Shown here piece by piece: positions 44,759 to 53,454 of a DNA stretch of 64,000 nt. The stretch is taken from NCBI GenBank assembly GCA_016125405.1, contig WGLW01000010.1, positions 1 to 64,000 on the forward strand. Reading direction: 5' to 3'. Numbering within the stretch: position 1 is the first letter of the stretch; each line of letters starts with the position of its first letter. Below the pieces are notes generated by a model that saw only the letters and a program-made list of their open reading frames with translations, did not search any database and had not been told where the DNA came from. Source of the DNA: Alphaproteobacteria bacterium. Lineage in GTDB: Bacteria > Pseudomonadota > Alphaproteobacteria > Caulobacterales > Hyphomonadaceae. The translations under genes were made by a program, and so were the position numbers.

Positions 44759-45610
44759 ATGTCTGATCCCCGACTGACGCCTGCGCGGGGAGACATCGCT
44801 GCATCCCACCTCAAGGGAAAGGTCGGGGCGAAGAGGTTCGTCGACGGAGCCCGCCTTCAGGTCGCCACCGCCCACGCCGCCTTGCGCGCCGCGCCGGAAG
44901 ACTGGGCCGAGCAGGTCAATCAGGCGCTCTTCGGCGAAACCTTCGTGGCCTACGAGCAATCAAAAGGCTGGGCTTGGGGCCAGCTCGAAACGGACGGCTA
45001 TGTCGGCTGGATGGCGCTCGCGGCGCTTAGCGACCGGCTGACGACGCCGACGCACAGAGTCAGTGCGCTCCGCACCTTCGTGTTCGACCGGCCAGACCTA
45101 AAGTCGGCGCCGGTCCTGACCCTGTCGATGAATGCGCGCGTGGCGTTGGGCGAAACGGAGAAGGGCTTCGCGCGCGTCGAAGGTGCGGGGGCCTGGATTC
45201 ATCCCGGCCACGTCGCGCCGCTCGACAGGCCAGAGCCTGATTTCGTCGCCGTCGCCGAGCGGTTTCTTGGCGCGCCCTATCTCTGGGGCGGACGCGATTC
45301 CATCGGCCTCGACTGTTCGGGTCTCGTGCAGATGTCGATGCAGGCGGCGGGCGTCCAGGTCCTGCGCGACAGCGACATGCAGGCGGCCAGCATCGGCGAA
45401 CCGGTTGTGCCTGCGCCGGACTTTTCCAACCTGCGGCGCGGCGATCTCGTCTTCTGGACAGGCCATGTCGGCGTCATGCTGGATGCGACGCGCCTGCTGC
45501 ACGCCAACGCCTGGCACATGGCAACCGAGATCGAGCCGCTCGCGGCGGCGATCGAGCGCATCCGTCCCGTGGCCGGCGATCCGGTGACTGTTCGTCGCCC
45601 GAACCTCTAG
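44759..45610 (+). CDS. NlpC/P60-family peptidoglycan hydrolase with SH3-like domain
   Basis: 283 residues. N-terminal SH3b-type region (about 30-150, EDWAEQVNQALFGETFVAYEQ, GYVGWMALAAL). C-terminal NlpC/P60 papain-like domain: GAPYLWGGRDSIGLDCSGLV with catalytic Cys186, a histidine in GHVGVML and a third polar residue in LLHANAW. It would cleave D-Glu-diaminopimelate or similar bonds in cell-wall peptides. No obvious signal peptide, so export or a cytosolic recycling role is open. The stop overlaps the convergent gene in CTAG. Confidence 0.92.
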   Translation: MSDPRLTPARGDIAASHLKGKVGAKRFVDGARLQVATAHAALRAAPEDWAEQVNQALFGETFVAYEQSKGWAWGQLETDGYVGWMALAALSDRLTTPTHRVSALRTFVFDRPDLKSAPVLTLSMNARVALGETEKGFARVEGAGAWIHPGHVAPLDRPEPDFVAVAERFLGAPYLWGGRDSIGLDCSGLVQMSMQAAGVQVLRDSDMQAASIGEPVVPAPDFSNLRRGDLVFWTGHVGVMLDATRLLHANAWHMATEIEPLAAAIERIRPVAGDPVTVRRPNL

Positions 45611-46605
45611 GCGTCGACGCGCGAGATTTCGTCGATCAGCGGTTTCTGGAACTGGCCGTGCGGCCGGTGGCGCCAGAGGTAGGTCGGGGCAATCGACTCC
45701 ACCGTCTCGGGCGACGCCACGCCCAGCTGGGCGAGACCGGGCAGTTTCGGGTTGGCGACATTGTCGCGTTTCAGCATCTGCACCTGGTCGCCGGTCAAGA
45801 CGGGGCCGAACACCCAGCCGACGGCGGGCAGGCTGGCCAGCGCGCCATTGGTGTAGCCAAGCGGCGAGGCGACGGTGAATGGGATCGGCAACATCATGCG
45901 CGGTCGATCAATCTCGCGGGTGATGTACTGCAGCAGGTCCTTCATGGTGTAGATGCGCGGGCCGCCAAGTTCGTAGGTCTTGCCCTGGGCTTCCGGCGTC
46001 TCCAGTGCGTTCGCCAGCGCCTCGGCGACATCGCCGCCATAGACCGGCTGGAATTTCGTTGCGCCGCCCACCATCGGCAGCACCGGCGTCAGGCGCGCCA
46101 TTTCGGCGAAGCGCGTGAAGAAGCCGTCCTCGGGCCCGAAGATGATCGACGGACGAAGGATGGTCGCGGTGGGAATCGCCTCCAGCGTCGCCTGTTCCGC
46201 CTCCGCCTTGGTGCGGGCGTAGTTCGAGCGCGACCCGGCGTCGGCGCCGATGGACGACATATAGACGAAGCGCTTGACGCCGGCTTCAGCGGCGAGCGTC
46301 GCTATGTTCCGGGCGCCCAGCGCCTGCGTGCCCTGGAAGGTCTGCGCGCCACGCTCGACCAGGATGCCCACCAGGTTCACGGCGGCGTCCGCGCCTTCCA
46401 GTGCGCGAGCGATCGAGGGGCGGTTGCGGACATTGGCCTGAACCAGCTGGACCTGGCCGACATCGCCCGCCATCCGAAGGTCGCCGCCGAGATGCGGCCG
46501 CCGCATCGCCACCCGCACGCGCCAGCCATGGCGGCAGAGGGCTCGCACCACCAGCCGGCCGACAAAGCCCGAGCCGCCGAAAACGGTGACGATCTTGCCG
46601 GTCAT
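45607..46605 (-). CDS. NAD(P)-binding protein, complex I NDUFA9-like
   Basis: 332 residues from ATG 46605 with GAGAGAGG upstream. Atypical short-chain dehydrogenase/epimerase: the dinucleotide loop VFGGSGFVGRLVVRAL, then VNLVGILVERGAQTFQ, YMSSIGADAGSRSNYARTKAEAE with a Tyr-x3-Lys variant, and ILRPSIIFGPEDGFFTRFAEM. It matches the bacterial relatives of mitochondrial complex I subunit NDUFA9, thought to bind NADPH and stabilise complex I. No nuo genes are nearby. Confidence 0.88.
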   Translation of the reverse strand: MTGKIVTVFGGSGFVGRLVVRALCRHGWRVRVAMRRPHLGGDLRMAGDVGQVQLVQANVRNRPSIARALEGADAAVNLVGILVERGAQTFQGTQALGARNIATLAAEAGVKRFVYMSSIGADAGSRSNYARTKAEAEQATLEAIPTATILRPSIIFGPEDGFFTRFAEMARLTPVLPMVGGATKFQPVYGGDVAEALANALETPEAQGKTYELGGPRIYTMKDLLQYITREIDRPRMMLPIPFTVASPLGYTNGALASLPAVGWVFGPVLTGDQVQMLKRDNVANPKLPGLAQLGVASPETVESIAPTYLWRHRPHGQFQKPLIDEISRVDA

Positions 46606-46765
46606 GGAGGCGCCTCTCTCAAAGTCCGCAATGCCCCGGCGATAGACCAAAATTCGGCGCGCAAGTCCATGGCGCGGCGTCGCAGGGGCGCGATCCATCC
46701 GCCGGGCGGGCAAATATCTTCCAGCTGAAATCAGGGCCGAAGCAAAAGGCCCAGCGAAGCCCGGA

Positions 46766-47185
46766 TCAATCGCGGACTTTCCCGGCCGCGCTGTCGAAGG
46801 CAGCGCGCGCCGCCTCGACCTGTCCGATATTGTCGCTCACCCAGGCGGCCAGTCCGGCCACCTTGCAGCCGAGCGAGTCGCCCAGCTCTGTCGACTGGTA
46901 TTCCACCCTTGGCGGCACTTCCTGGTAGTCGATGCGCTTCACCAGCCCGTTCCGTTCGAGATTGCGCAGCGTCTGCGTCAGCATCTTCTGGCTGATCCCC
47001 TGCAGCCGCCGCAGCAGCACGCCATTGCGCGCCGGCCCGTCATGGAGCGCGTGCAGCGCCAGCAAGGCCCACTTGTCGGCGATCAGCTCCAGCAGGTTCC
47101 GCGTCGGGCACTCGCTCTCGAAAATGACTTCCGGAACAGGGGCCGGAAGCGCCTGATCGGGCAGGGCATGTGTCTGGTCGGCCAT
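46766..47185 (-). CDS. HxlR-family transcriptional regulator
   Basis: 139 residues. HxlR winged helix: CPTRNLLELIADKWALLALHALHDGPARNGVLLRRLQGISQKMLTQTLRNLERNGLVKRIDYQEVPPRVEYQSTELG. The leading Cys is often the redox- or aldehyde-sensing residue in this family. It is divergent from a flavodoxin/NAD(P)H-quinone-reductase-like gene, a very common pairing in which HxlR controls the reductase. Confidence 0.92.
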   Translation of the reverse strand: MADQTHALPDQALPAPVPEVIFESECPTRNLLELIADKWALLALHALHDGPARNGVLLRRLQGISQKMLTQTLRNLERNGLVKRIDYQEVPPRVEYQSTELGDSLGCKVAGLAAWVSDNIGQVEAARAAFDSAAGKVRD

Positions 47186-47209
47186 GGCTCCGGATATCTC
47201 CCGTAAAAT

Positions 47210-47255
47210 AGTCCAATGGTTACCCAAAGGTATGTACTGTAATTCGGGTTAGCAA
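47210..47255. promoter_or_regulatory. Candidate HxlR operator/promoter in the divergent intergenic region
   Basis: The A+T-rich core between the two start codons contains TTACCC and GGGTTA as an imperfect inverted pair about 20 bases apart, with GTATGTACTGTAAT in between. The place and symmetry fit a binding site shared by the divergent promoters. No consensus for this regulator is known to me. Confidence 0.35.
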
Positions 47256-47299
47256 GCCCACACCTCCCTTTCCGAACAAGGTTCAGAAGGGGAAGTCCC

Positions 47300-47911
47300 A
47301 TGAGCAAAGTCGCAATCGTCTATCACTCGGGGTACGGCCACACCCAGCGTCAGGCCGAAGCCGTGCAGGAAGGTGCACTGGCCGCCGGCGCCGAGGCGGT
47401 GCTCGTCCGCGCCGACGATCTCACCAGCCCGGATGCCGGCCCGTGGGCCGACCTCGCCAGCGCCGACGCCATCGTTTTCGGATCGCCCACCTACATGGGC
47501 GCCGTGTCCGGTGTGTTCAAAACCTTCATGGACGCCTCCTCCAAGGTCTGGGCGGCGGGCGGCTGGAAAGACAAGATCGCGGGCGGCTTCACCAACTCGG
47601 CTTCGCAGTCTGGCGACAAGCTGGCGACGCTTCAGCAGCTCGCAATCTTCGCAGCCCAGCATGCGATGATCTGGACGCCGCTCGGCCTGCCGGCGGGCAA
47701 CAATTCGTCGAAAGGATCGACCAACGATCTCAACCGCCTCGGCGCCTTCCTCGGCGCGATGGCGCAGTCCAACGCCGATGAAGGGCCGGACAAGGGACCG
47801 ATCCCGTCTGATCTCGCCACCGCCCGCGTGCTTGGCGAGCGCATCGCCCGCGCGGCCGCGCGCTGGACCTCCGGCAAGGCCGCCCTCGAACGCAAGCCTG
47901 TCTACGCCTGA
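47300..47911 (+). CDS. Flavodoxin-like NAD(P)H:quinone oxidoreductase / FMN reductase
   Basis: 203 residues. WrbA/flavodoxin fold: YHSGYGHTQRQAEAV (FMN phosphate loop), ADAIVFGSPTYMGAVSGVFKTFMD, KIAGGFTNSASQSGDKLATLQQL and the late stretch NNSSKGSTNDLNRLGAFLGAM. Predicted to be a soluble flavoprotein that reduces quinones or electrophiles by two electrons. Divergent from and probably controlled by the HxlR regulator. A strong terminator follows. Confidence 0.9.
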   Translation: MSKVAIVYHSGYGHTQRQAEAVQEGALAAGAEAVLVRADDLTSPDAGPWADLASADAIVFGSPTYMGAVSGVFKTFMDASSKVWAAGGWKDKIAGGFTNSASQSGDKLATLQQLAIFAAQHAMIWTPLGLPAGNNSSKGSTNDLNRLGAFLGAMAQSNADEGPDKGPIPSDLATARVLGERIARAAARWTSGKAALERKPVYA

Positions 47912-47937
47912 TCGCAGCTCCGGCGCAGACAGAAAAA

Positions 47938-47974
47938 AGCCCGCGATCCGTCCTGGATCGCGGGCTCCTTTTTT
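47938..47974. terminator. Rho-independent terminator, bidirectional
   Basis: A perfect 12-base stem AGCCCGCGATCC (47938-47949) pairs with its complement at 47955-47966 around a five-base loop. It is followed by CCTTTTTT, and preceded by AAAAAA (47932-47937), so it serves both the flavodoxin gene and the convergent M13 peptidase gene. Confidence 0.9.
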
Positions 47975-47996
47975 GGCTGCCGACGTCGGAGAGCGG

Positions 47997-50048
47997 CTAC
48001 CAGATATGCACGCGCTTGTCTGGCGGCAGGTACATCTTGTCGCCTTCCTTCACGTTGAAGGCGGCGTACCACGCATCGACGTTGCGTTCCGGATTCTGGC
48101 CGCGCACCTGATCAGGGGCGTGCGGGTTGGTCAGCATCAGGTTGCGCAGCGCGTCGTCGCGCGACATCGCCCGCCACACCTGCGCCCAGGCCATGAAGAA
48201 GCGCTGGTCGCCGGTGAAGCCGTCGATCACCGGAGCTTCCTTGCCATCCAGCGACATGTGGTAGGCCGTGTAGGCCATCTGCATGCCGCCAAGGTCGCCG
48301 ATGTTCTCGCCCATCGTCAGATAGCCGTTGACGCAGCCGTCCGGCGGCAGCGGGCAATAGGCGTGGTACTGGGCGGCGAGCGCGTCGGTGGCGGCCTTGA
48401 ACTTCTTGGCGGTCTCGTCCGTCCACCAGTTGCGGATCTTGCCGTGCTCGTCGAACTGCCGGCCCTGGTCGTCGAAGCCGTGGCCGATCTCGTGGCCTAT
48501 CACCGCGCCGATGGCGCCGTAGTTCACCGCCGGGTCCGCCAGCGGATCGAAGAAGGGCGGCTGCAGGATCGCGGCCGGGAAGGTGATCTGGTTCATCAGC
48601 GGGTCGTAATAGGCGTTCACCGTCGGCGGCGTCATGTACCACTCTTCGCGGTCCACTGGTTGGCTGAGCCGGTTGACCTGCCGATCCCATTCGAACTTGT
48701 GCGCGGCGCGCACATCTTCGAACAGCTTGCCCGGTTCGATGGTCAGCGCCGAATAGTCCCGCCACTTGTCGGGGTAGCCGATGCGCGGATCGAACGTGGC
48801 CAGCTTTTTCAGGGCCTCGGCGCGCGTTGCGTCGTCCATCCAGTCGAGATTTTCGATCCGGGTTTTGAGGGCCGCGAGCAGGTTCTTCACCAGCGCGTCC
48901 ATCTTTTCCTTGTTTTCCGGCGGGAAGTACTTGGCGACGTAGGCTTGGCCGAGGCCTTCGCCGATGGCGCCGTCAACCAGCGTCACGCCGCGCTTCCAGC
49001 GGTCGCGCTGCTGTTCGATGCCGCGCATCGTCTTCGAGTAGAAATCGAAGTTCGCGTCGTCGAACGCCTTGGGCAAGGCGTTGGCCGAGTCGCTGGCGAC
49101 ATGGAAGGCGAGATATTTTTTCCACGTGTCGATCGGCGCCGTATCCCAGAGCTTGCCGCCATCGGTGATCGCCGTCGTCTCGCCGACGACGATGTTCTGC
49201 ACGTCGCCCAGACCGGCCGAGGCCAGCACGACCGGCCAGTCGACGTCGGGCGCCAGCTTCTTCAGGCCGGCGCGGTCCATCGGATTGTAGGTCGCCTTCA
49301 CGTCGCGCTGGCGTTCGGGGGACCACTGCACCTTGGCGAGCTTGGTCTCGAGATCGAAGACTTCCTGCGCGCTCTTCTCCGGCGTGGGGTCGCCGATCAG
49401 CTTCAGGATGGTCGTGATGTAGGTCTTGTACGCGGCGCGGTAGGCGTCGAATTTCTCGCCCTTGTTGAGATAATAGTCGCGGCCCATTCCAAGGCCGGCC
49501 TGTCCAAGGAAGACGGCGTATTTGGTCGTGTCGGCCGGGTCAGGCTGGATGCCGAGGCCGAACGGGCTCGAGAAGTCGATGTCGCCGCCGAATTTCATCA
49601 GGTCGGCCCGCGTCTTGATCGCGGCAATGCGGTCCAGATACGGCTTCAGCGGTTCGATGCCGCGTTGCTCGATGGCGTCGGGATCCATCCAGGCCGCGTA
49701 GAGGTCGGCGACCTTCTTCAGCGTGACGTCGCTCGGCGGGTTGGCCTTGAGGTCCTCAAGCAGAGTGTGCACGTCGTCGTCCGACTTGTCGCGCAGCGCG
49801 TCGAACGAACCGTAGCGCGCCTTGTCCGCCGGCATCTTCGCCGAGGCGAGCCATTTGCCGTTGACGTATTTGTAGAAATCGTCACCGGGCTTCACCGTGG
49901 TGTCCATCTGGGCGGTGTCGATGCCGAATGTACCCAGCGCCACCTTGGCCGGAGGCGGGGTCGGCGCGGCCGGAGCGCTCGCGGTCTCCTTTCCGCATCC
50001 AGCAAGCAGGGCCGCCGCGGAAGCAGCGAGCAGAAGGGATATTCGCAT
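47997..50048 (-). CDS. M13-family (neprilysin/PepO) metallopeptidase lipoprotein
   Basis: 683 residues from ATG 50048. The signal sequence ends in a lipobox (LLAGC). The catalytic zinc motif is VIGHEIGHGFDDQG (HExxH), with the downstream glutamate in MGENIGDLGG, and the substrate-binding NAYYDPLMNQI; the C-terminus is PPDKRVHIW, close to the family's usual ending. It would cleave peptides in the envelope. It is convergent with the flavodoxin gene and divergent from phoR. Confidence 0.95.
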   Translation of the reverse strand: MRISLLLAASAAALLAGCGKETASAPAAPTPPPAKVALGTFGIDTAQMDTTVKPGDDFYKYVNGKWLASAKMPADKARYGSFDALRDKSDDDVHTLLEDLKANPPSDVTLKKVADLYAAWMDPDAIEQRGIEPLKPYLDRIAAIKTRADLMKFGGDIDFSSPFGLGIQPDPADTTKYAVFLGQAGLGMGRDYYLNKGEKFDAYRAAYKTYITTILKLIGDPTPEKSAQEVFDLETKLAKVQWSPERQRDVKATYNPMDRAGLKKLAPDVDWPVVLASAGLGDVQNIVVGETTAITDGGKLWDTAPIDTWKKYLAFHVASDSANALPKAFDDANFDFYSKTMRGIEQQRDRWKRGVTLVDGAIGEGLGQAYVAKYFPPENKEKMDALVKNLLAALKTRIENLDWMDDATRAEALKKLATFDPRIGYPDKWRDYSALTIEPGKLFEDVRAAHKFEWDRQVNRLSQPVDREEWYMTPPTVNAYYDPLMNQITFPAAILQPPFFDPLADPAVNYGAIGAVIGHEIGHGFDDQGRQFDEHGKIRNWWTDETAKKFKAATDALAAQYHAYCPLPPDGCVNGYLTMGENIGDLGGMQMAYTAYHMSLDGKEAPVIDGFTGDQRFFMAWAQVWRAMSRDDALRNLMLTNPHAPDQVRGQNPERNVDAWYAAFNVKEGDKMYLPPDKRVHIW

Positions 50049-50261
50049 GAAAACACCTCTGGGGATCAAATGAGCGCCTGAAAGCTCAGGAAGCGCACGA
50101 TTTGTTCCTCTGGAGGCGGCCGAGTCAACAATTCGTATCGAAAAGCAATATGCCGCCTGTGAATTCCCTGGCGACTGACATCAACCGGACGTGGAGTTCG
50201 GCAATGCTAAGTGCATGATTCGGTGTAGAGTCCTGCCCCGACCCTGCCGCAAGGCCGACGT

Positions 50262-51725
50262 ATGACCAGACCCGCTTTCCCTCCGCCGGACGATGACCGG
50301 CGGGATCTCTTCCCCGCCTTCGCTCGCCAGCGTCGCGCCACCGATTTCGCAGTCCTCGTCGCTGCGGCGCTGAGCGTGATGGCGGCGTGCGTCCTGCTGG
50401 GCGACATGTCGGTGTGGGCCGGGCTGGTTGCCGCCGCGGCCCTGTCGGCCTTCGCCTTCCTCTATTTTGCCGGGGCCGCCAGCCTGGAGCAGGACGCAAT
50501 CCGGTCGGCGCGTGAAGCCGCCGGCGAGGAGGCGCGCCAGCTTCGCATCGCCAGCGAGCGCGCGTTCCGCGCGGCGATGATCGACGCCCTCGCCGAGCCG
50601 GCGATGTACATCGACGCGCAGGGCAAGGTCGAGGCGGCCAACGCCGCCGCCCGCCGCCAGTTCCGCTTTCTGGGCGCCGGGCCCCTGCTCACTGTGGTGG
50701 TGCGCCGCCCGGAAGTGATCGACGCCGTGACCAGCGCCCGCCGCGACGGCGAGGCGCAGTTCTTCGAGTTTGTCGAGCGTGACGAAACAGACCGCTATTT
50801 CTCTTGCGTCGCCGCGCCATTGGTCACGGAGACATCCTCCGGCGTCCTCGTGTCGATGCACGACCTCACAGAGATCAAGCGCGCCGGCTTCGCCCGCGTG
50901 GACTTCCTTGCCAACGCCAGCCACGAGTTGCGCACGCCGCTGACATCCCTCTCGGGCTTCATCGAAACCCTGCGCGGACCGGCGCGGGACGATCCGGCGG
51001 CCCGCGACCGCTTTCTCGAGATCATGCAGGGCCAGGCCGACCGGATGCGCCGCCTGATCCAGGACCTCTTGTCGCTCTCGCGCATCGAACTCAGCGAGCA
51101 CCGTCCCCCGGATACCGAAGCCGATCTCGCCTCCGTGGTCGCGGAAGTGGGCGATGCGCTGCAGCCCGTCGCCGCCGAGCGCGGCGTGAAGCTGCGCATT
51201 TCGGGGCTCGCCTCCGGTGTCTTGGTCATCGGCGTTCGCGACGAACTCGCCCAGGTCGCCCAGAACCTGATCGACAATGCGATCAAGTATTCCGAGGCGG
51301 GCGACGTCGTCGAGATCGAGGTCCTGTCCGGCCTGCCGCTGCAAGAGGCGGCCACCCGCGCCGGGCGGCGATGGGCCGAGGCCGGCCACATGTCCATCGC
51401 CACGGTATCGGGCCCGGCCAATGGCGACTCGGATGGGCGATACGCCGTGCTGCGGGTGACCGATTCCGGCCCCGGCATCGACCGCCAGCACCTGCCGCGT
51501 CTGGCCGAGCGGTTCTACCGGGTCGATCCGGGCAGAGGGCTCCGCAAGGGAACCGGTCTCGGCCTCGCCATCGTCAAGCACGTTGTCGCCCGCCACCGCG
51601 GCGAATTCCTGGTTGAAAGCGAGCCCGGCCGCGGATCTGCCTTCGGGGTCATCCTGCCCGCCGCCGCCCGCAAGGGGCAGGGCGCCGCACGATCGGGCGA
51701 TGCGGGCGCGGGACAGGCAGGATGA
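50262..51725 (+). CDS. phoR: Phosphate regulon sensor histidine kinase PhoR
   Basis: 487 residues. Two membrane helices (about 28-45 and 50-70), a PAS-like domain (about 105-205, MIDALAEPAMYIDAQGKVEAANAAARRQF), HisKA with H221 in FLANASHELRTPLTSLSGFIETL and an ATPase domain with NLIDNAIKYS, DSGPGI and GTGLGLAIVKH. The sequence style and position upstream of pstB-phoU-phoB identify PhoR. It phosphorylates PhoB when phosphate is scarce. The pstC and pstA genes that often lie between phoR and pstB are missing here. Confidence 0.92.
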   Translation: MTRPAFPPPDDDRRDLFPAFARQRRATDFAVLVAAALSVMAACVLLGDMSVWAGLVAAAALSAFAFLYFAGAASLEQDAIRSAREAAGEEARQLRIASERAFRAAMIDALAEPAMYIDAQGKVEAANAAARRQFRFLGAGPLLTVVVRRPEVIDAVTSARRDGEAQFFEFVERDETDRYFSCVAAPLVTETSSGVLVSMHDLTEIKRAGFARVDFLANASHELRTPLTSLSGFIETLRGPARDDPAARDRFLEIMQGQADRMRRLIQDLLSLSRIELSEHRPPDTEADLASVVAEVGDALQPVAAERGVKLRISGLASGVLVIGVRDELAQVAQNLIDNAIKYSEAGDVVEIEVLSGLPLQEAATRAGRRWAEAGHMSIATVSGPANGDSDGRYAVLRVTDSGPGIDRQHLPRLAERFYRVDPGRGLRKGTGLGLAIVKHVVARHRGEFLVESEPGRGSAFGVILPAAARKGQGAARSGDAGAGQAG

Positions 51726-51784
51726 GGCGTCGAAACAGCCCGTTTTTCCTTTATGGATGGCGCGATTGCCCAGCCTTCACAGGA

Positions 51785-51806
51785 CTGTCAAATATCCCGT
51801 CTAAGA
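51785..51806 (+). promoter_or_regulatory. Candidate Pho box upstream of pstB
   Basis: Two adjacent 11-base units, CTGTCAAATAT (51785-51795) and CCCGTCTAAGA (51796-51806), match the direct-repeat design of Pho boxes (CTGTCAT-type units at 11-base spacing). The second unit is degenerate. It lies about 95 bases before the pstB start and would give pstB-phoU-phoB its own PhoB-controlled promoter. Confidence 0.5.
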
Positions 51807-51900
51807 GACGAACCGGGACCGGCTCGGGCGAACTGCATCGATGGAAACGGACGCCATGGATGACAGGGACCGTCATGCGCCAGCTCGTGCGGAGGTGGTG

Positions 51901-52731
51901 ATGAGCCGGATTGACCCGATTGTAGCGGCCCATCCGCCGGTGGCGGACGCGCAGCCGGCGCCTGCCCAGCAGGCCGCCACAAAGGTCAAGGCCCGCAATG
52001 TCAGCGTCTTCTACGGCTCGAAACAGGCGCTTTTCGACGTCTCGCTCGACATGCCGGAACAATCCGTCACCGCGCTGATCGGCCCCTCGGGCTGCGGCAA
52101 ATCCACCTTCCTGCGCTCGATCAACCGGATGAACGACACCATCGATGGTTGCCGGGTCGAGGGCGAGATCGAGATCGACGGCCAGGACGTCAACGACCGC
52201 TCGGTCGATCCCGTCCTGCTGCGGGCCCGCGTCGGCATGGTGTTCCAGAAGCCGAACCCCTTCCCCAAATCGATTTTCGACAACGTCGCCTACGGCGCAC
52301 GCATTCACGGTCTCACCACGTCGAAGCGCGAGCTCGAGGAAGTGGTGCAGACCTCGCTGGAGCGCGCCGGCCTGTGGGACGAGGTCAAGGATCGCCTCCA
52401 TGCGCCGGGCATCGGGCTTTCCGGCGGCCAGCAGCAGCGTCTGGTCATCGCCCGCGCCATCGCGGTCAGCCCGGAAGTCATCCTGATGGACGAGCCCTGT
52501 TCGGCGCTCGACCCCATCGCGACGGCGAAGGTCGAGGAGCTGATCGACGAGCTCAAGGCCAACTATTGCATCGTCATCGTCACGCACTCGATGGCCCAGG
52601 CGGCGCGCGTCTCGAAGCAGACCGCCTTCTTCCACATGGGCAAGCTGGTCGAGGCGGGCGACACCGAAGCCATCTTCACCAACCCGCGCGACACGCGCAC
52701 GCAGGACTACATCACCGGCCGGTTCGGCTGA
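51901..52731 (+). CDS. pstB: Phosphate ABC transporter ATP-binding protein PstB
   Basis: 276 residues from ATG 51901, preceded by GGAGG. Walker A is GPSGCGKST (61-69), the signature is [14 protein letters not shown], and Walker B is [13 protein letters not shown]. The stretch [23 protein letters not shown] is diagnostic for PstB. It energises the PstSCAB phosphate importer and relays transport status to PhoR through PhoU. An ATG 60 bases upstream lacks a ribosome-binding site. The partner permease genes are not in the window. Confidence 0.96.
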   Translation: MSRIDPIVAAHPPVADAQPAPAQQAATKVKARNVSVFYGSKQALFDVSLDMPEQSVTALIGPSGCGKSTFLRSINRMNDTIDGCRVEGEIEIDGQDVNDRSVDPVLLRARVGMVFQKPNPFPKSIFDNVAYGARIHGLTTSKRELEEVVQTSLERAGLWDEVKDRLHAPGIGLSGGQQQRLVIARAIAVSPEVILMDEPCSALDPIATAKVEELIDELKANYCIVIVTHSMAQAARVSKQTAFFHMGKLVEAGDTEAIFTNPRDTRTQDYITGRFG

Positions 52732-52761
52732 CGCCGGTCCGCATGGTCAGGGAGCGCTGGC

Positions 52762-53454
52762 ATGACTGAGCACACGGTGCGGTCTTTCTCGGCCGATCTC
52801 GAGGAACTGTCTGGCGACATCGCGCGCATGGGCGGTCTCGCCGAGGACATGCTGTCCGACGCCATCCAGGCGATCGCGACGCGGGATTCGATCCTCGCCG
52901 ACACGGTCGTCAGCCGCGACCCGCAGCTCGACAATCTCCAGGTCGAGGTCGAAAAGAAGATCCTGCGTCTGCTGGCCCTGCGCCAGCCGCTCGCCCGCGA
53001 CCTGCGCCAGACGATCTCCGCCCTGAAGATCGCATCCGAACTCGAACGCATCGGCGATCTCGCCAAGAACATCGCCAAGCGCGCCAAGGTCATCGACCAG
53101 CTGGAGCCTGCGAGCGCGCTCAAGGGCGTCTCCCGCATGGGCCGTCTCGTCGGCGGCCAGCTCAAGCGCGTGCTCGACGCCTATTCGGCGTTGGAAAGCG
53201 AGGCGGCGGTCAAGGTCCGCACCCGCGACGAAGAGGTCGACGAGCACTACAACGCGCTCTTCCGCGAACTGCTGACCTACATGATGGAAGACCCGCGCAC
53301 GATCTCGTCGTGCGCGCACCTGCTGTTTGTCGCGAAGAACCTCGAACGCATCGGCGACCATTGCACCAACATCGCCGAGGAAATCCACTTCCTCGTCACC
53401 GGCGAGACACTGGCCAACGAAAGGCCCAAGGTTGATGCCCTCAACAGCAACTGA
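52762..53454 (+). CDS. phoU: Phosphate signalling protein PhoU
   Basis: 230 residues, all helical, with two PhoU repeats of three helices each (EELSGDIARMGGLAEDMLSDAIQAI and the later YNALFRELLTYMMEDPRTISSCAHLLFVAKNLERIGDHCTNIAEEIHFL). The E/DxxxD metal-binding patterns LERIGDLAKNIA and LERIGDHCTNIA occur once per repeat. PhoU keeps PhoR inactive when phosphate is plentiful. It lies 30 bases after pstB and overlaps phoB by about 20 bases. Confidence 0.96.
   Translation: MTEHTVRSFSADLEELSGDIARMGGLAEDMLSDAIQAIATRDSILADTVVSRDPQLDNLQVEVEKKILRLLALRQPLARDLRQTISALKIASELERIGDLAKNIAKRAKVIDQLEPASALKGVSRMGRLVGGQLKRVLDAYSALESEAAVKVRTRDEEVDEHYNALFRELLTYMMEDPRTISSCAHLLFVAKNLERIGDHCTNIAEEIHFLVTGETLANERPKVDALNSN

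Noticed and set aside
47778-50081. Open frame of over 760 codons antisense to the M13 peptidase gene
   Set aside because: The minus strand carries the HExxH peptidase with signal peptide; the plus frame is compositional only.
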